Source: Microbacterium sp. Marseille-Q6648
Lineage (GTDB): Bacteria; Actinomycetota; Actinomycetes; Actinomycetales; Microbacteriaceae
Direction of reading: 5' to 3'
Assembly (NCBI RefSeq): GCF_943181415.1
Contig: NZ_CALPBZ010000005.1
Location: 401,032 to 465,031, forward strand
DNA: 64,000 bases
Shown: positions 38,865-48,505 of the stretch, piece by piece
Layout of the letters: each line of letters starts with the position of its first letter
How positions within the stretch are numbered: position 1 is the first letter of the stretch
Translations under genes and position numbers: made by a program
Notes under the pieces: generated by a model
Seen by the model: the letters and a program-made list of their open reading frames with translations, nothing else
What the model was told of the DNA's origin: nothing
Database searches by the model: none

Positions 38865-40970
38865 CTACTTCTTCTTGAGCGTCTTCTCCGAGGGTGGCAG
38901 CTGACCGGCCGCCGCGAGCGCCGCGTAGTACTCGCGCGCCTCGGTCTGTCGGGCGATCTCGGCCCCCGACGCGATCGGCGCCCGCACGTGCTCGGGCGCG
39001 AAGCCGTACGCGTCGACGAGGTCCTGCGCGTGCGGGCGGAGCCGCGCGCACAGGCGGTCGATGTACCGGGTGACCGAGGCCGCGCGCTGGGCCGACAGCC
39101 GACCGTTGATCATGTACCACGCGAGGTGCTTCTCGACCAGGTGCAGGCCGAACAGGTCGCGGAGCCACGTCAGCACCTGGCGGGTGCCGTCGTCCGCGAT
39201 CGCCTTCACGCCGTCCGAGAACGCCTCCCACTGCAGCAGCTCGCCGTGCGCCCGCGCCGCCTCGATGAGCTCGACCTGATGGGCGTTGAAGAGTGCGGCA
39301 GCTTCGGCCGGATCGAGCTTGGATGCCGGGCGCAGCGCCGCAGCGACGTCGGCGACCATCTGCTCGACCCGCCCGGCGAGCAGCTCGTGCTGCTGCTCGG
39401 CGCGCAGTCCCAGCTCGACCGAGCGCGCGGTGGAGCCGAAGTCGGCCACCGCCTGACCGAGCTGGCGAAGACCGGCGCCGTGGAAGACCTTGCCCGCGGT
39501 GTGCTCGACGGCGTAGCGGGCGAGCTTGGCGGCATCCGCTCCCTTGAACTGCGTCGCGTAGTCGCTCAGCAGTCGCTTGCCGACCAGCTGGAGGAGGACG
39601 TTGTTGTCACCCTCGAAGGTGGCGTAGACGTCGAGGTCCTGGTGCAGCCCGACCATGCGGTTCTCGGCGAGGAAGCCCTGGCCGCCGCACGCCTCGCGGC
39701 ACTCCTGAATGGTGTCGAGCGCGTTCCATGTCGACAGCGGCTTGAGCGCTGCGGCGAGGGTCTCGAGGTCTTCTCGCTCCTCGGAGGTGTCGGTGCGGCC
39801 CGAGAAGACGCCGTCGAACTTGCGCAGCAGCTCGTCGTGCGAGAAGAACTGCGCGTAGTTCTGCGCCAGCAGCGGCAGCAGGCGCCGCTGGTGCTTGCCG
39901 TAGTCCAGCAGCACGACCTCGTCGGATCCCGCTCCGGAGTCGAACTGGCGTCGCTGGTTGGCGTACGTCAGGGCGATGTGCAGCGCGAGCGCGGTGCCGG
40001 TCGTGGCCGCGCCGTCGAGCGACACGCGGCCCTGCACGAGCGCGCCGAGCATCGTGAAGAATCGGCGGCCGGGGCTGGGGATCTCGCTCGAGTACGTGCC
40101 GTCGGCGGCGACATCGCCGTACCGGTTGAGGAGGTTCTCGCGGGGCACGCGGACGTGGTCGAAGTGAAGGCGGCCGTTGTCGATGCCGTTCAGGCCGCCC
40201 TTGGGCCCGTCGTCCTCGCCGCCGATGCCGGGCAGGAAGGCGCCGTCGTCGTCGCGCAGCGGCACGAAGAAGCAGTGCACGCCGTAGTTGACGCCGCCGG
40301 TGATCAGCTGCGCGAAGACCGTCGCCGCTTTGCCGTGCAGGGCGGCGTTGCCGAGGTAGTCCTTCCACGCGCCGCGGAACGGCGTGTGGATGACGAACTC
40401 CTCGGTGGCGGGGTCGTACGTCGCCGTGGTGGCGATCGCCGCGACGTCCGAACCGTGCCCGGTCTCGGTCATGGCGAACGCGCCCGGCAGCTCCATGTTC
40501 GTCACGGCGGTAAGCCAGCGATCGTGGTGCTTCTTGGTGCCGAGCTGGTGGATCGCCGACCCGAACAGGCCCCACTGCACACCGGACTTGATCTGCAGGC
40601 TGGGGTCGGCGAGGACGAGCTCCTGGAAGCCGGCGAGGTTGGCGCCGTTGTCGTCGAGCCCGCCGTACTCCTTCGGCAGCGCGCGACCCGAGGCGCCGTT
40701 CTCGACCAGCAGATGAAGCTGGGTGAGCACGCGCTCGCGGTGCTCGGGCATCGGCATGCCCTCGACCCGCCAGAACGCGGGATCCTTGATCATCTCGCGC
40801 GCCTCGCGGCGGGTCGCGGCCCACGTCCCCAGCAGCAGGTCGGTGACGGCGTCGACGTCGATGCGCGGCTCGGCCGCCTCGTCGGCGGTGTGGGCGGCAG
40901 TCGGCGCTCCCCCGGCGGGGGTGCGCTTGCTCAGGGACGGCTTGCGGGAACGGACGGCGGCGTCGGTCAT
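38865..40970 (-). CDS. Acyl-CoA oxidase/long acyl-CoA dehydrogenase-like flavoprotein
   Basis: This 701-aa flavoprotein is larger than the 380-aa acyl-CoA dehydrogenases. It has the FAD-side box AMTETGHGSDV near residue 168, GRVSLDGAATTGTALAL, and the acyl-CoA-oxidase-type YATFEGDNNVLLQL near 455 with the catalytic Glu. The C-terminus is an extra helical domain ending in EKTLKKK. It should catalyse the first step of fatty-acid beta-oxidation, passing electrons to O2 or ETF. ATG 40970 has GGTGAGG upstream. It is a single gene. Confidence 0.88.
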   Translation of the reverse strand: MTDAAVRSRKPSLSKRTPAGGAPTAAHTADEAAEPRIDVDAVTDLLLGTWAATRREAREMIKDPAFWRVEGMPMPEHRERVLTQLHLLVENGASGRALPKEYGGLDDNGANLAGFQELVLADPSLQIKSGVQWGLFGSAIHQLGTKKHHDRWLTAVTNMELPGAFAMTETGHGSDVAAIATTATYDPATEEFVIHTPFRGAWKDYLGNAALHGKAATVFAQLITGGVNYGVHCFFVPLRDDDGAFLPGIGGEDDGPKGGLNGIDNGRLHFDHVRVPRENLLNRYGDVAADGTYSSEIPSPGRRFFTMLGALVQGRVSLDGAATTGTALALHIALTYANQRRQFDSGAGSDEVVLLDYGKHQRRLLPLLAQNYAQFFSHDELLRKFDGVFSGRTDTSEEREDLETLAAALKPLSTWNALDTIQECREACGGQGFLAENRMVGLHQDLDVYATFEGDNNVLLQLVGKRLLSDYATQFKGADAAKLARYAVEHTAGKVFHGAGLRQLGQAVADFGSTARSVELGLRAEQQHELLAGRVEQMVADVAAALRPASKLDPAEAAALFNAHQVELIEAARAHGELLQWEAFSDGVKAIADDGTRQVLTWLRDLFGLHLVEKHLAWYMINGRLSAQRAASVTRYIDRLCARLRPHAQDLVDAYGFAPEHVRAPIASGAEIARQTEAREYYAALAAAGQLPPSEKTLKKK

Positions 40971-41269
40971 GTGCCTCACCTTTCGGCAGTGAACTCGTGA
41001 AAAGTCCCTTTGACGGTAGGACTCCCACAACTCATGCTCAAACCGAGTGGAGGATAGCGACAATGGTCGGCGGCGGCGACGCTCGGCCGGATTGTGCGGT
41101 CCCCACAGTGGCCCCTGTCGGTGCCGCCGGAGGGCGGGTCGGGTGAGATCCTTCCCGCCGGCACCACGCTCGGATGGCCTACAGCGTGAGCTCGTGGCGG
41201 AACAGCGGGTCGGTGGTGTCGAACCGCACATCCGGGCGAGCCGTCGGCGAGCACTCCGCCGGTGCGCGG
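40971..41269. other. Intergenic region, no supported gene
   Basis: This 299-bp gap holds the promoter side of the acyl-CoA oxidase-like gene and the downstream region of recQ. A minus-strand stretch (41179-41270) translates to RPDVRFDTTDPLFRHELTL before a TAG, which reads like a protein C-terminus but has no gene attached. No RNA gene or clear terminator is seen. Confidence 0.5.
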
Positions 41270-43264
41270 TCAGGCCGCGGCGACCACTTCCAGCACGGCC
41301 TCTCCGTAGGCCTCGCGCTTCTTGGCGCCGATGCCCGTGATGCCGTCGAGGTCGGCGAGGGTCGCGGGGCGGTGCTCGGCGAGTGCGCGCAGGGTCGCGT
41401 CGCCGAACACGATGTAGGCCGGCACCCCGAGCTCGCGCGCCACTCCGGCGCGCCACTCGCGCAGCGCCTCGAAGAGCCCGCGGTCGCCGTCGGCGAGCGA
41501 ATCGGATGCCGCCACGCGCCGCACCCGCGGAGCGCTGCCCGTGCGTCCGAGGACGTCGCGGCGCAGGGGCACCGGCGTCTCACCCCGAAGCACACCGGCG
41601 GCGGGGTCGCCGAGGGCGAGCGTGCCGTATTCGCCGCGCGCGACGAGGATGCCGCGGGCGAGAAGCTGGCGGATGACGCTCCGCCAGTCCTGATCGCTCA
41701 GGTCGGCGCCGAGGCCGTAGGTCGAGAGGGTGTCATGGCCCTGCTGGCGGACGCGCTCGGTCGACGCGCCACGCAGGATGTCGATCAGGTGACCCGCGCC
41801 GAAGGACTGATTGCGCTCGCGCTGGAGCCGGACGATCGTCGACAGCAGCTTCTGCGCGGCGATCAGCCCGTCCCAGGTCTCAGGCGCTTCGAGGCACGTG
41901 TCGCAGTTGCCGCACGGCTCGGACGGCTGGCCGAAATAGCCCAGCAGGTTCTGGCGGCGGCATCCGACCGTCTCGCACAGCGCGAGCATCGCGTCGAGAT
42001 GCTGGCCGAGACGCAGCTTGTACGAGCGGTCGCCGGGCGACTGGTCGATCATGCGTCGCTGCTGCACGACGTCGCCGAGGCCGTAGGCCATCCAGGCCAC
42101 GGCGGGGTCGCCGTCGCGGCCGGCTCGCCCGGTCTCCTGGTAATAGCCCTCGACCGACTTCGGCAGGTCGATGTGCGCGACGAAGCGCACGTCGGGCTTG
42201 TCGATCCCCATGCCGAACGCGATGGTCGCGACCATCACGACGCCGTCCTCGCGCAGGAACCGCGATTGGTTCTTGGCGCGCACCGATGCGTCCAGTCCTG
42301 CGTGATACGGGAGTGCGTCGATGCCCTGGCCGCGCAGGTGCTCGGCCGTCTGCTCGACCGACTTGCGACTGAGGGCGTACACGATCCCGGCCGAGCCTTC
42401 AGGCTGCGCGCGGATGAACGCCGTCAGCTGGCGGCGCGGGTCGACCTTGGCCTCGATCCGGTACTGGATGTTCGGGCGGTCGAAGCTGGCGACGAAGTGC
42501 CGCGCCTCGGGCATCCGCAGCCGGTCGGTGATCTCGCGGTGGGTGGGCGGGGTCGCCGTCGCGGTGAGCGCGAGCCGCGGCACGCCCGGGAAGCGCTCGG
42601 CGAGGTCGCCGAGCCCGAGGTAGTCGGGCCGGAAGTCGTGACCCCACTGCGACACGCAGTGCGCCTCGTCGATGGCGATGACGCTCAGGCGCCCCTGCGA
42701 GAGCAGCCGCATCGCCGACTCGGTGTTCAGTCGCTCGGGGGCGACGTAGAGCAGATCGAGTTCGCCGGCGACATAGGCGCGCTCGACGGCCTGGCGCTCG
42801 GCCGGGGCCTGCGTGGAGTTCAGGTAGGCGGCGCGCACGCCGTTGGCCACGAGCGCGTCGACCTGGTCGTGCATGAGGGCGATCAGCGGACTGACGACCA
42901 GTCCCGTGCCCTCCCGCACCAGCGCGGGCACCTGGTAGCAGACACTCTTGCCGCCGCCGGTCGGCATGAGGACGACGGCGTCGCCACCCCCGGCGACGTG
43001 CGCGACGATGTCGGCCTGATCGCCCCGGAACGCGTCGTAGCCGTACACCTCGTGCAGCACCGCGCGCGGGTCGGCGCCGACCAGGTGCCGCCGGGCGGGG
43101 AGTTCGGACGCCACGGGCACCGCGATCCCAGGATCCTCGGGGGGCGGCATCCACCCGTCGGACTCGGGCGGAGGCGCCCAGCCGTCGTCGTACGCGTCGG
43201 GCGGGGGCGCGTCGTCCACAGCCCACGCGAGGTCGGCGTACGGGTCTGCGGGGGGCGTGCTCAT
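41270..43264 (-). CDS. recQ: ATP-dependent DNA helicase RecQ
   Basis: This 664-aa RecQ-family 3'-5' DNA helicase has an acidic Pro-rich N-terminus (1-60), then motif I MPTGGGKSVCYQ, DEAH in IAIDEAHCVSQWGHDFRPDY, and ETGRAGRDG. The RQC zinc site is at CGNCDTC and there is a C-terminal HRDC domain (about 595-664). It acts in recombination and fork repair. TACCCT lies 7 nt before ATG 43264, so it appears leaderless. Confidence 0.95.
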   Translation of the reverse strand: MSTPPADPYADLAWAVDDAPPPDAYDDGWAPPPESDGWMPPPEDPGIAVPVASELPARRHLVGADPRAVLHEVYGYDAFRGDQADIVAHVAGGGDAVVLMPTGGGKSVCYQVPALVREGTGLVVSPLIALMHDQVDALVANGVRAAYLNSTQAPAERQAVERAYVAGELDLLYVAPERLNTESAMRLLSQGRLSVIAIDEAHCVSQWGHDFRPDYLGLGDLAERFPGVPRLALTATATPPTHREITDRLRMPEARHFVASFDRPNIQYRIEAKVDPRRQLTAFIRAQPEGSAGIVYALSRKSVEQTAEHLRGQGIDALPYHAGLDASVRAKNQSRFLREDGVVMVATIAFGMGIDKPDVRFVAHIDLPKSVEGYYQETGRAGRDGDPAVAWMAYGLGDVVQQRRMIDQSPGDRSYKLRLGQHLDAMLALCETVGCRRQNLLGYFGQPSEPCGNCDTCLEAPETWDGLIAAQKLLSTIVRLQRERNQSFGAGHLIDILRGASTERVRQQGHDTLSTYGLGADLSDQDWRSVIRQLLARGILVARGEYGTLALGDPAAGVLRGETPVPLRRDVLGRTGSAPRVRRVAASDSLADGDRGLFEALREWRAGVARELGVPAYIVFGDATLRALAEHRPATLADLDGITGIGAKKREAYGEAVLEVVAAA

Positions 43265-43271
43265 CCGCTCA

Positions 43272-43277
43272 AGGGTA
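43272..43277 (-). promoter_or_regulatory. -10 element of leaderless recQ
   Basis: TACCCT on the minus strand, 7 nt before ATG 43264. Confidence 0.45.
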
Positions 43278-43427
43278 ACCCGCCCCGCCGACACCGCTCG
43301 GGCCCGTCCACAGCCCGGGCTGCCGCGCGCGGGCTCTTCACCGCGCCGGCCGGCAGGCTCCTCGCCGCGCCGACTCAGGTCCGCTGCCCTGCTCGCCGCG
43401 CGGGCTCCTCCCCCGCCGGCCGCGAGC

Positions 43428-43494
43428 GGAGGAGATGTCGCCGAGCGGAGGTCGGGAGCGCCGGATCCGGCCGCATCTCGGCGACATGTCCTCC
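43428..43494. repeat. 67-bp inverted GGAGGA-19 element, copy 2
   Basis: The left arm GGAGGAGATGTCGCCGAG (43428-43445) and right arm CTCGGCGACATGTCCTCC (43477-43494) are inverted copies with 17 of 18 bases matching. GGAGGT recurs 19 nt after the first GGAGGA (43447). An inner palindrome GCCGGATCCGGC sits at the centre. It lies in the 288-bp gap between the Ski2-like helicase stop and recQ start. Confidence 0.8.
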
Positions 43495-43552
43495 CCCCGG
43501 CGCGGCGCAAGGAGGGTTGCCGCACGCGGGCGACGGCGGAGGGCCTCCGCGG

Positions 43553-46078
43553 TCAGAGTCGGATGACCTCGGTGACGCGGACGACGGCGGTGCCGTTCTC
43601 TTCGGATGCCGCGAGGTCGACGACGCCGCGGATGCGCCAGTCGTGGTCGCCGTCCGGGTCGTCGAGGATCTGCTCCACGCGCCACACGCCCGTGGACGCG
43701 GCATCCGTCTCGTCGATCTCGACCAGTCGCGGCGACCGCGCCGAGCCCCCGGTGAGGATCTCGTCGTGGTCTTCGAAGTAGGCGTCGAGCACCGCGGGCC
43801 AGTCGACATCGGGGTCGAGGGCTTCGAGGTCCTCGTCGCGCTGCAGCGCGGCCAGCTGCACGCGCCGGAACAGCTCGTTGCGCACGAGCACCACGAACGC
43901 GCGCCGGTTGGTGAGCACCGACGGCGGTGCGGGCGGGACGACCGGGGCGTCGGGGTCGGTGACGGGGTTCACCAGCGACGCCCACTCGTCGACGAGGCTG
44001 GAGTCCACCTGCCGCACGAGCTCGCCGAGCCACTCGATGAGGTCGACGAGGTCGGGGGTCTGCGCATCGGTCGGCACGGTCTGGCGGATCGCCCGGTACG
44101 CGTCGCTCAGGTAGCGCAGCACGAGACCCTCGCTGCGGGCCAGCTGGTAGTGGTTGATCAGCTCGGCGAACGAGAACGCCCGCTCGAACATGTCGCGCAC
44201 CACCGACTTCGGCGACAGCTCGAAGTCGCGCACCCACGGCTGGCTCGAGGCGAACACCTCGTACGACTGCATCAGCAGGTCTTCGAGGGGTTTCGGGTGG
44301 GTGATGCCCTCGAGCAGCTCCATGCGCTCGTCGTACTCGATGCCCTCGCGCTTCATCGCCGCGACGGCCTCGCCCCGCGCGAGGAACTGCTGCTGCGACA
44401 GCACCGGCCGCGGATCGTCGAGGGTGGCCTCGATGACGCTCACCACATCGAGCGCGTAGTGACCCGTGCCGGTCCCGAGCTCGGACGAAGGGCCGGTCTC
44501 GTCGTCGTCGGGCGACAACAGCTCGATCGCGGCGAGCGCGAACGGCGACAGCGGCTGGTTGAGGGCGAAGTTCGGCTGCAGGTCCACGGTCAAGCGCACG
44601 TGGCCGCCGTCGCGGGTCACGACGCCGGCCGTCACCAGTGTGCGGTAGATCGCCAGGGCGCGCCGCGCGAGCTCGTACCGGCGGGCGCGCGGCTCGTGGT
44701 TGTCGAAGACGAGCGAGCGCACGTTCGAGAACACGTCGCCGCCGCGGGCGATGACGTTGATGAGCATCGCCGCCGTCAGCTGCAGCTGGGGCACGAGCGG
44801 CTCGGGCTCGGCGGCGACGAGCCGCTCGAAGCTGGCCTCCCCCCAGTTGACGAAGCCCTGCGGCGCCTTCTTGCGCACGACCTTCTTGAGCTTCTTCGGG
44901 TCGTCTCCGGCCTTGGCGACGGCGGCGGAGTTCTCGATCTCGTGATCGGGCGCCATCACCACCACGGTGCCGGCGGTGTCGTAGCCGGCCCGGCCTGCGC
45001 GACCGGCGATCTGATGGAACTCCCGCGCGCTGAGCTGCCGCATCCGCTGCCCGTCGTACTTCGCCAGGGCGGTGATGAGCACCGTCCGGATAGGCACGTT
45101 GATCCCGACGCCGAGGGTGTCGGTGCCGCAGATGACCCGCAGCAGTCCCCGCTGGGCGAGCGTCTCGACGAGGCGGCGGTACCGCGGCAGCATCCCGGCG
45201 TGATGCACGCCGATGCCGGCGCGCACGTACCGCGACAGGGTTCGGCCGAAGGCGGTGGTGAAGCGGAAGCCCCCGATCGCCTCGGCGATCTCGTCTCGCT
45301 GCTCGCGAGAGACGATGCGGATGCTGGAAAGCGCCTGAGCCCGCTCCATCGCCGCGGCCTGCGAGAAGTGGACGATGTAGACGGGGGCCTGCCGGGTGTC
45401 GAGCAGCTCGCCGACCGTCTCGTGCACGGCGCTGCGCGCGTACGAGAAGTGCAGCGGCACGGGGCGGTCGACGCCGGTGATCCGGGCGGTGGCGCGGCCG
45501 GTGCGCCGTGTGAGGTCGTCGGCGATCGCGGTGACGTCGCCGAGGGTGGCCGACATGAGGATGAACTGGGCGCGCGGCAGCAACAGGAGCGGCACCTGCC
45601 ACGCCCATCCGCGGTCCGGGTCGCCGTAGTAGTGGAACTCGTCCATGACGACCTGATCCACGTGAGCATCCGCACCCTGGCGGAGCGCGAGGTTGGCGAG
45701 GATCTCGGCCGTGCAGCAGACGATCGGAGCGTCGGGGTTGACCGACGAGTCGCCCGTGACCATGCCGACGTTCTCGGCGCCGAAGATGTCGACCAGAGCG
45801 AAGAACTTCTCGCTCACCAGCGCCTTGATCGGCGCGGTGTAATAGGTGCGGCCGCCGCGGGCGAGGCTCGCCGCGTGCGCGGCGACGGCCACGAGCGACT
45901 TGCCCGTGCCCGTCGGCGTCGAGAGGATCACGTTCGCGCCCGAGACGATCTCGATGATCGCCTCGTCCTGCGCCGGATAGAGCGTCAGCCCGCGCTCGGC
46001 AGCCCATTCGACGAACCCCAGGTAGGCGGTGTCGTCATCGGCCCCGCGCGGGACGTGGACGATCAGCGGCGAGGGCAC
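43553..46078 (-). CDS. Ski2-like DEAD/DEAH-box RNA helicase with DUF3516
   Basis: This 841-aa helicase has motif I STPTGTGKSLVAVAAHAA near 52, motif II DEFHYYGDP (DEFH variant), SATLGDV, GTDTLGVGINVPIRTV and QIAGRAGRAGYD. After the RecA pair, the region from about residue 470 matches the actinobacterial DUF3516 C-terminus. Family members resemble Mtr4/Ski2 RNA-decay helicases. The start is GTG 46078. It is a single gene downstream of the SGNH hydrolase. Confidence 0.9.
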   Translation of the reverse strand: MPSPLIVHVPRGADDDTAYLGFVEWAAERGLTLYPAQDEAIIEIVSGANVILSTPTGTGKSLVAVAAHAASLARGGRTYYTAPIKALVSEKFFALVDIFGAENVGMVTGDSSVNPDAPIVCCTAEILANLALRQGADAHVDQVVMDEFHYYGDPDRGWAWQVPLLLLPRAQFILMSATLGDVTAIADDLTRRTGRATARITGVDRPVPLHFSYARSAVHETVGELLDTRQAPVYIVHFSQAAAMERAQALSSIRIVSREQRDEIAEAIGGFRFTTAFGRTLSRYVRAGIGVHHAGMLPRYRRLVETLAQRGLLRVICGTDTLGVGINVPIRTVLITALAKYDGQRMRQLSAREFHQIAGRAGRAGYDTAGTVVVMAPDHEIENSAAVAKAGDDPKKLKKVVRKKAPQGFVNWGEASFERLVAAEPEPLVPQLQLTAAMLINVIARGGDVFSNVRSLVFDNHEPRARRYELARRALAIYRTLVTAGVVTRDGGHVRLTVDLQPNFALNQPLSPFALAAIELLSPDDDETGPSSELGTGTGHYALDVVSVIEATLDDPRPVLSQQQFLARGEAVAAMKREGIEYDERMELLEGITHPKPLEDLLMQSYEVFASSQPWVRDFELSPKSVVRDMFERAFSFAELINHYQLARSEGLVLRYLSDAYRAIRQTVPTDAQTPDLVDLIEWLGELVRQVDSSLVDEWASLVNPVTDPDAPVVPPAPPSVLTNRRAFVVLVRNELFRRVQLAALQRDEDLEALDPDVDWPAVLDAYFEDHDEILTGGSARSPRLVEIDETDAASTGVWRVEQILDDPDGDHDWRIRGVVDLAASEENGTAVVRVTEVIRL

Positions 46079-46131
46079 CCCTCCACTCTGTCACCGATCC
46101 GGCGCGCCGGCGGTCGCCGCATCCCGTTGCT

Positions 46132-46983
46132 CTACCAGGGGAGCGCTGCCGCGATCACCCCCGCGTAGGCCTGCTGGCCGGCGGCGTTGGGGTGGAAGCT
46201 GCGATCGAAGGTCGCCTGCCCCGACACGAGTCCGCTGATCCACCGGTCGCCGGTGTCGCACAGTCCGTGCCCGTCGAAGGCCGCGGTCACGTCGACGTAG
46301 CCCACGCCGGGGTCGGAGGTCAGGAACTGGTAGAGGTCGACACCGCCCTCGATGGCCGCGTTGACGTTCGTCACACCGGTGTTGGCGAGCATCGCCTGCT
46401 GCGCGCTGACCTTGACCGGGGTCCGCTGGAAGGCGCCGACACTGCAGGTCCCGGTGACGTCGCCGAACAGCAGCGGGTATCCGGTGACGGCGATGTAGGC
46501 GTTCGGGGCGTACGTGCGGATGGCTCCGACGAGCTGTGCGATGCGCTGCGGCAGATCAGCGAGGGCGAGAGCCGCCTCGCCGTACTCCGTCTGGCATGAC
46601 ACCGGTGTGCCCAGGCTGCTGCACGCGGCGAGCACGGCCTGCCAGTCGGCGTTGTTGATACCGGCGGTGAGGGTGACCAGCTGCGTCGCCGGACCCAGGT
46701 CGCCGAGCTGCCCGTAGAGGACGTGGTCGGTCGTCGCCCCCGCGCACGCGCTCGACGCGGCGCCGCCGAACCCCGCTCCGAGGATCTCGGGGTAGGCCCG
46801 CGCCGAGCGCAGGCACTCCAGATCGAGGTACGGCAGGTTTCCGGTGCCGGCGGCCTCGGAGTCGCCGAGGGCGACGTAGGCCTCCCCGAGATGTCCTTCG
46901 GCCGTCGCCGCCGGCGCCCCGCCCAGGAGCGCTGCCAGCGCCAGGGCCGCAGCCGTGGCGAGTGTGATGATGCGTCGCTTCAT
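46132..46983 (-). CDS. Secreted SGNH/GDSL hydrolase
   Basis: This 283-aa protein has a Sec signal peptide (MKRRIITLATAAALALAALL, predicted cleavage after ATA near residue 28). The SGNH blocks follow: the nucleophile Ser in VALGDSEAAGTGN, block III TAGINNADW, and the Ser/His box DRSFHPNAAGQQAY with the catalytic His. Cys pairs suggest disulfides outside the cell. It resembles actinomycete extracellular lipases/esterases of the GDSL type. AAGGAG is 5 nt before ATG 46983. Confidence 0.92.
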   Translation of the reverse strand: MKRRIITLATAAALALAALLGGAPAATAEGHLGEAYVALGDSEAAGTGNLPYLDLECLRSARAYPEILGAGFGGAASSACAGATTDHVLYGQLGDLGPATQLVTLTAGINNADWQAVLAACSSLGTPVSCQTEYGEAALALADLPQRIAQLVGAIRTYAPNAYIAVTGYPLLFGDVTGTCSVGAFQRTPVKVSAQQAMLANTGVTNVNAAIEGGVDLYQFLTSDPGVGYVDVTAAFDGHGLCDTGDRWISGLVSGQATFDRSFHPNAAGQQAYAGVIAAALPW

Positions 46984-47101
46984 GATTCTCCTTCGAACCA
47001 TCGCGCGCGGCCCCCAGAGCCACGATCTGTGCTGAGAATAGACCCGCTGCGAGCCCCGCACCAGGGCCCCGGCGGCGGTGGCGGAATGCGGACCGCCCCC
47101 G

Positions 47102-47107
47102 TACGTT
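47102..47107 (+). promoter_or_regulatory. Possible -10 for GNAT-pirin operon
   Basis: TACGTT lies 24 nt before ATG 47132, followed by an AAGGG ribosome binding site at 47121-47125. Confidence 0.35.
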
Positions 47108-47131
47108 GAAGTCCACGACGAAGGGATGCCG

Positions 47132-47452
47132 ATGCCACACTCCGCCGATCAGATCACCGTCACCCGAGACGAGACTCAGCGCCGTTACGAGATCCACGTC
47201 GGCGACGTCCTCGCCGGCTTCACCTCGTTCCGCACCGACTCCCGAGGGCGCGTGCTGTTCCCTCACACCGAGGTGGATCCCGCCTTCAAGGGACGCGGCC
47301 TCGCGACAGAACTCGTCGCACAGGCGATGGCCGAGGCCGCGGAGCGCGGAGACACCGTGGTGCCTCACTGCCCGTTCGTGTCGCGCTATCTGCGTGAGAA
47401 CCCGGTCGACGGACTCGACGTCGACTGGCCCGACCAGCCTCACCCGGAATGA
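47132..47452 (+). CDS. Small GNAT-fold N-acetyltransferase-like protein
   Basis: This 106-aa protein matches the compact GCN5-related acetyltransferase family (YidJ/YjdJ type). VLFPHTEVDPAFKGRGLATELVAQAM carries the acetyl-CoA P-loop (K-G-R-G-L-A), and PHCPFVSRYLREN follows. The substrate is unknown. ATG 47132 is preferred because AAGGG is 6 nt upstream, while ATG 47126 abuts it. The stop overlaps the pirin start (ATGA). Confidence 0.87.
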   Translation: MPHSADQITVTRDETQRRYEIHVGDVLAGFTSFRTDSRGRVLFPHTEVDPAFKGRGLATELVAQAMAEAAERGDTVVPHCPFVSRYLRENPVDGLDVDWPDQPHPE

Positions 47453-48438
47453 CCCGGCTCGACGCGGACGACGCGGTCGCCACGGAGTCCTCGGCCGAGT
47501 GCGACGGGCCCCGCGTCGTCCAGCTCGAGGCGCGCGAGGTGCCCCTGGGCGGCGTCCGAGCGATGTCGGTGCGCCGCGCCCTCCCCCAGCGCGACCTCCC
47601 GCTCGTCGGGGCGTGGTGCTTTCTCGACCGGTTCGGCCCTCAGGTGACGCGCATGCGCGTGGAGCCGCACCCGCACATCGGCTTGCAGACGGTCACCTGG
47701 CCGTTCGAGGGCGAGGTGCGCCACCGCGACACGGTCGGCAGCGACGTCCTCGTGCGACGCGGTGTGCTGAACCTCATGACCAGCGGCGCCGGCATCGCCC
47801 ACTCCGAGTACTCGGTGGGCGAGGGCGCCGTGCCGCTGGACGCGCTGCAGCTGTGGGTGGCGCTGCCCGAGGGCCGCCGTCACGGCGGACCCGAGTTCGA
47901 ACGGCACGAAGATCTGCCGGTGGTCGCGCTCGGCGCGCTCGAGGGGGCGGACGGGCACGCCACCGTCGTCGTCGGCGATTTCGCCGGCGTCGCGTCGCCG
48001 GCCACGATGCACACGCCCATCGTCGGGGCCGAGATCCACCTCGAACCCGGCGCCCGCGTGCAAGTTCCACTCACCGCCGCCTGGGAGTACGCGGTCCTGC
48101 CGATCTCCGGCGACGCCCGGCTGGTCGATGCCGCCACGGGGGGCGACGTCGAACTGGACGTCACGCATCTGCTGTATCTCGGCACCGGACGCGACGAGGT
48201 CGTGCTGGCGAGCTCCGCCGGTGCGACGCTGTTCCTCCTCGGCGGCGAGCCCTTCGACGAAGAGATCGTCATGTGGTGGAACTTCGTCGCGCGCAGCCAC
48301 GAAGAGATCGTCACCGCGCGCGACGCGTGGGAGGCGGCATCCGATCGCTTCGGGCATGTCGTCGATCACGGCGACGAGCGGATCCCGGCCCCGCCGCTGC
48401 CGAACGTGCGGCTGACGCGGCGTCGCCGCAGACTCTGA
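47449..48438 (+). CDS. Pirin-family protein
   Basis: This 329-aa bicupin has the pirin motifs VRRALPQRDLPLVGAWCFLDRFGP and the metal site in PHPHIGLQTVTW, EVRHRDTVGS and SGAGIAHSEYS. The C-terminal cupin is present (FDEEIVMWWNFVARSHEEI). Bacterial pirins bind Fe or other metals and some are quercetin 2,3-dioxygenases or redox sensors. Translationally coupled to the GNAT gene. A strong terminator follows. Confidence 0.92.
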   Translation: MTRLDADDAVATESSAECDGPRVVQLEAREVPLGGVRAMSVRRALPQRDLPLVGAWCFLDRFGPQVTRMRVEPHPHIGLQTVTWPFEGEVRHRDTVGSDVLVRRGVLNLMTSGAGIAHSEYSVGEGAVPLDALQLWVALPEGRRHGGPEFERHEDLPVVALGALEGADGHATVVVGDFAGVASPATMHTPIVGAEIHLEPGARVQVPLTAAWEYAVLPISGDARLVDAATGGDVELDVTHLLYLGTGRDEVVLASSAGATLFLLGGEPFDEEIVMWWNFVARSHEEIVTARDAWEAASDRFGHVVDHGDERIPAPPLPNVRLTRRRRRL

Positions 48439-48459
48439 GCAGCCGCTCCGCCACGCGAA

Positions 48460-48491
48460 GAGGGCGCCCGGGCCGAAGCCCGAGCGCCCTC
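48460..48491. terminator. Bidirectional hairpin terminator
   Basis: A 14-bp stem, GAGGGCGCCCGGGC (48460-48473) with GCCCGAGCGCCCTC (48478-48491), one mismatch, and a CGAA tetraloop lies between the convergent pirin and subtilisin genes. There is no long T tract, as is usual in actinobacteria. Confidence 0.75.
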
Positions 48492-48505
48492 TCTGCGTGC
48501 GGTGG

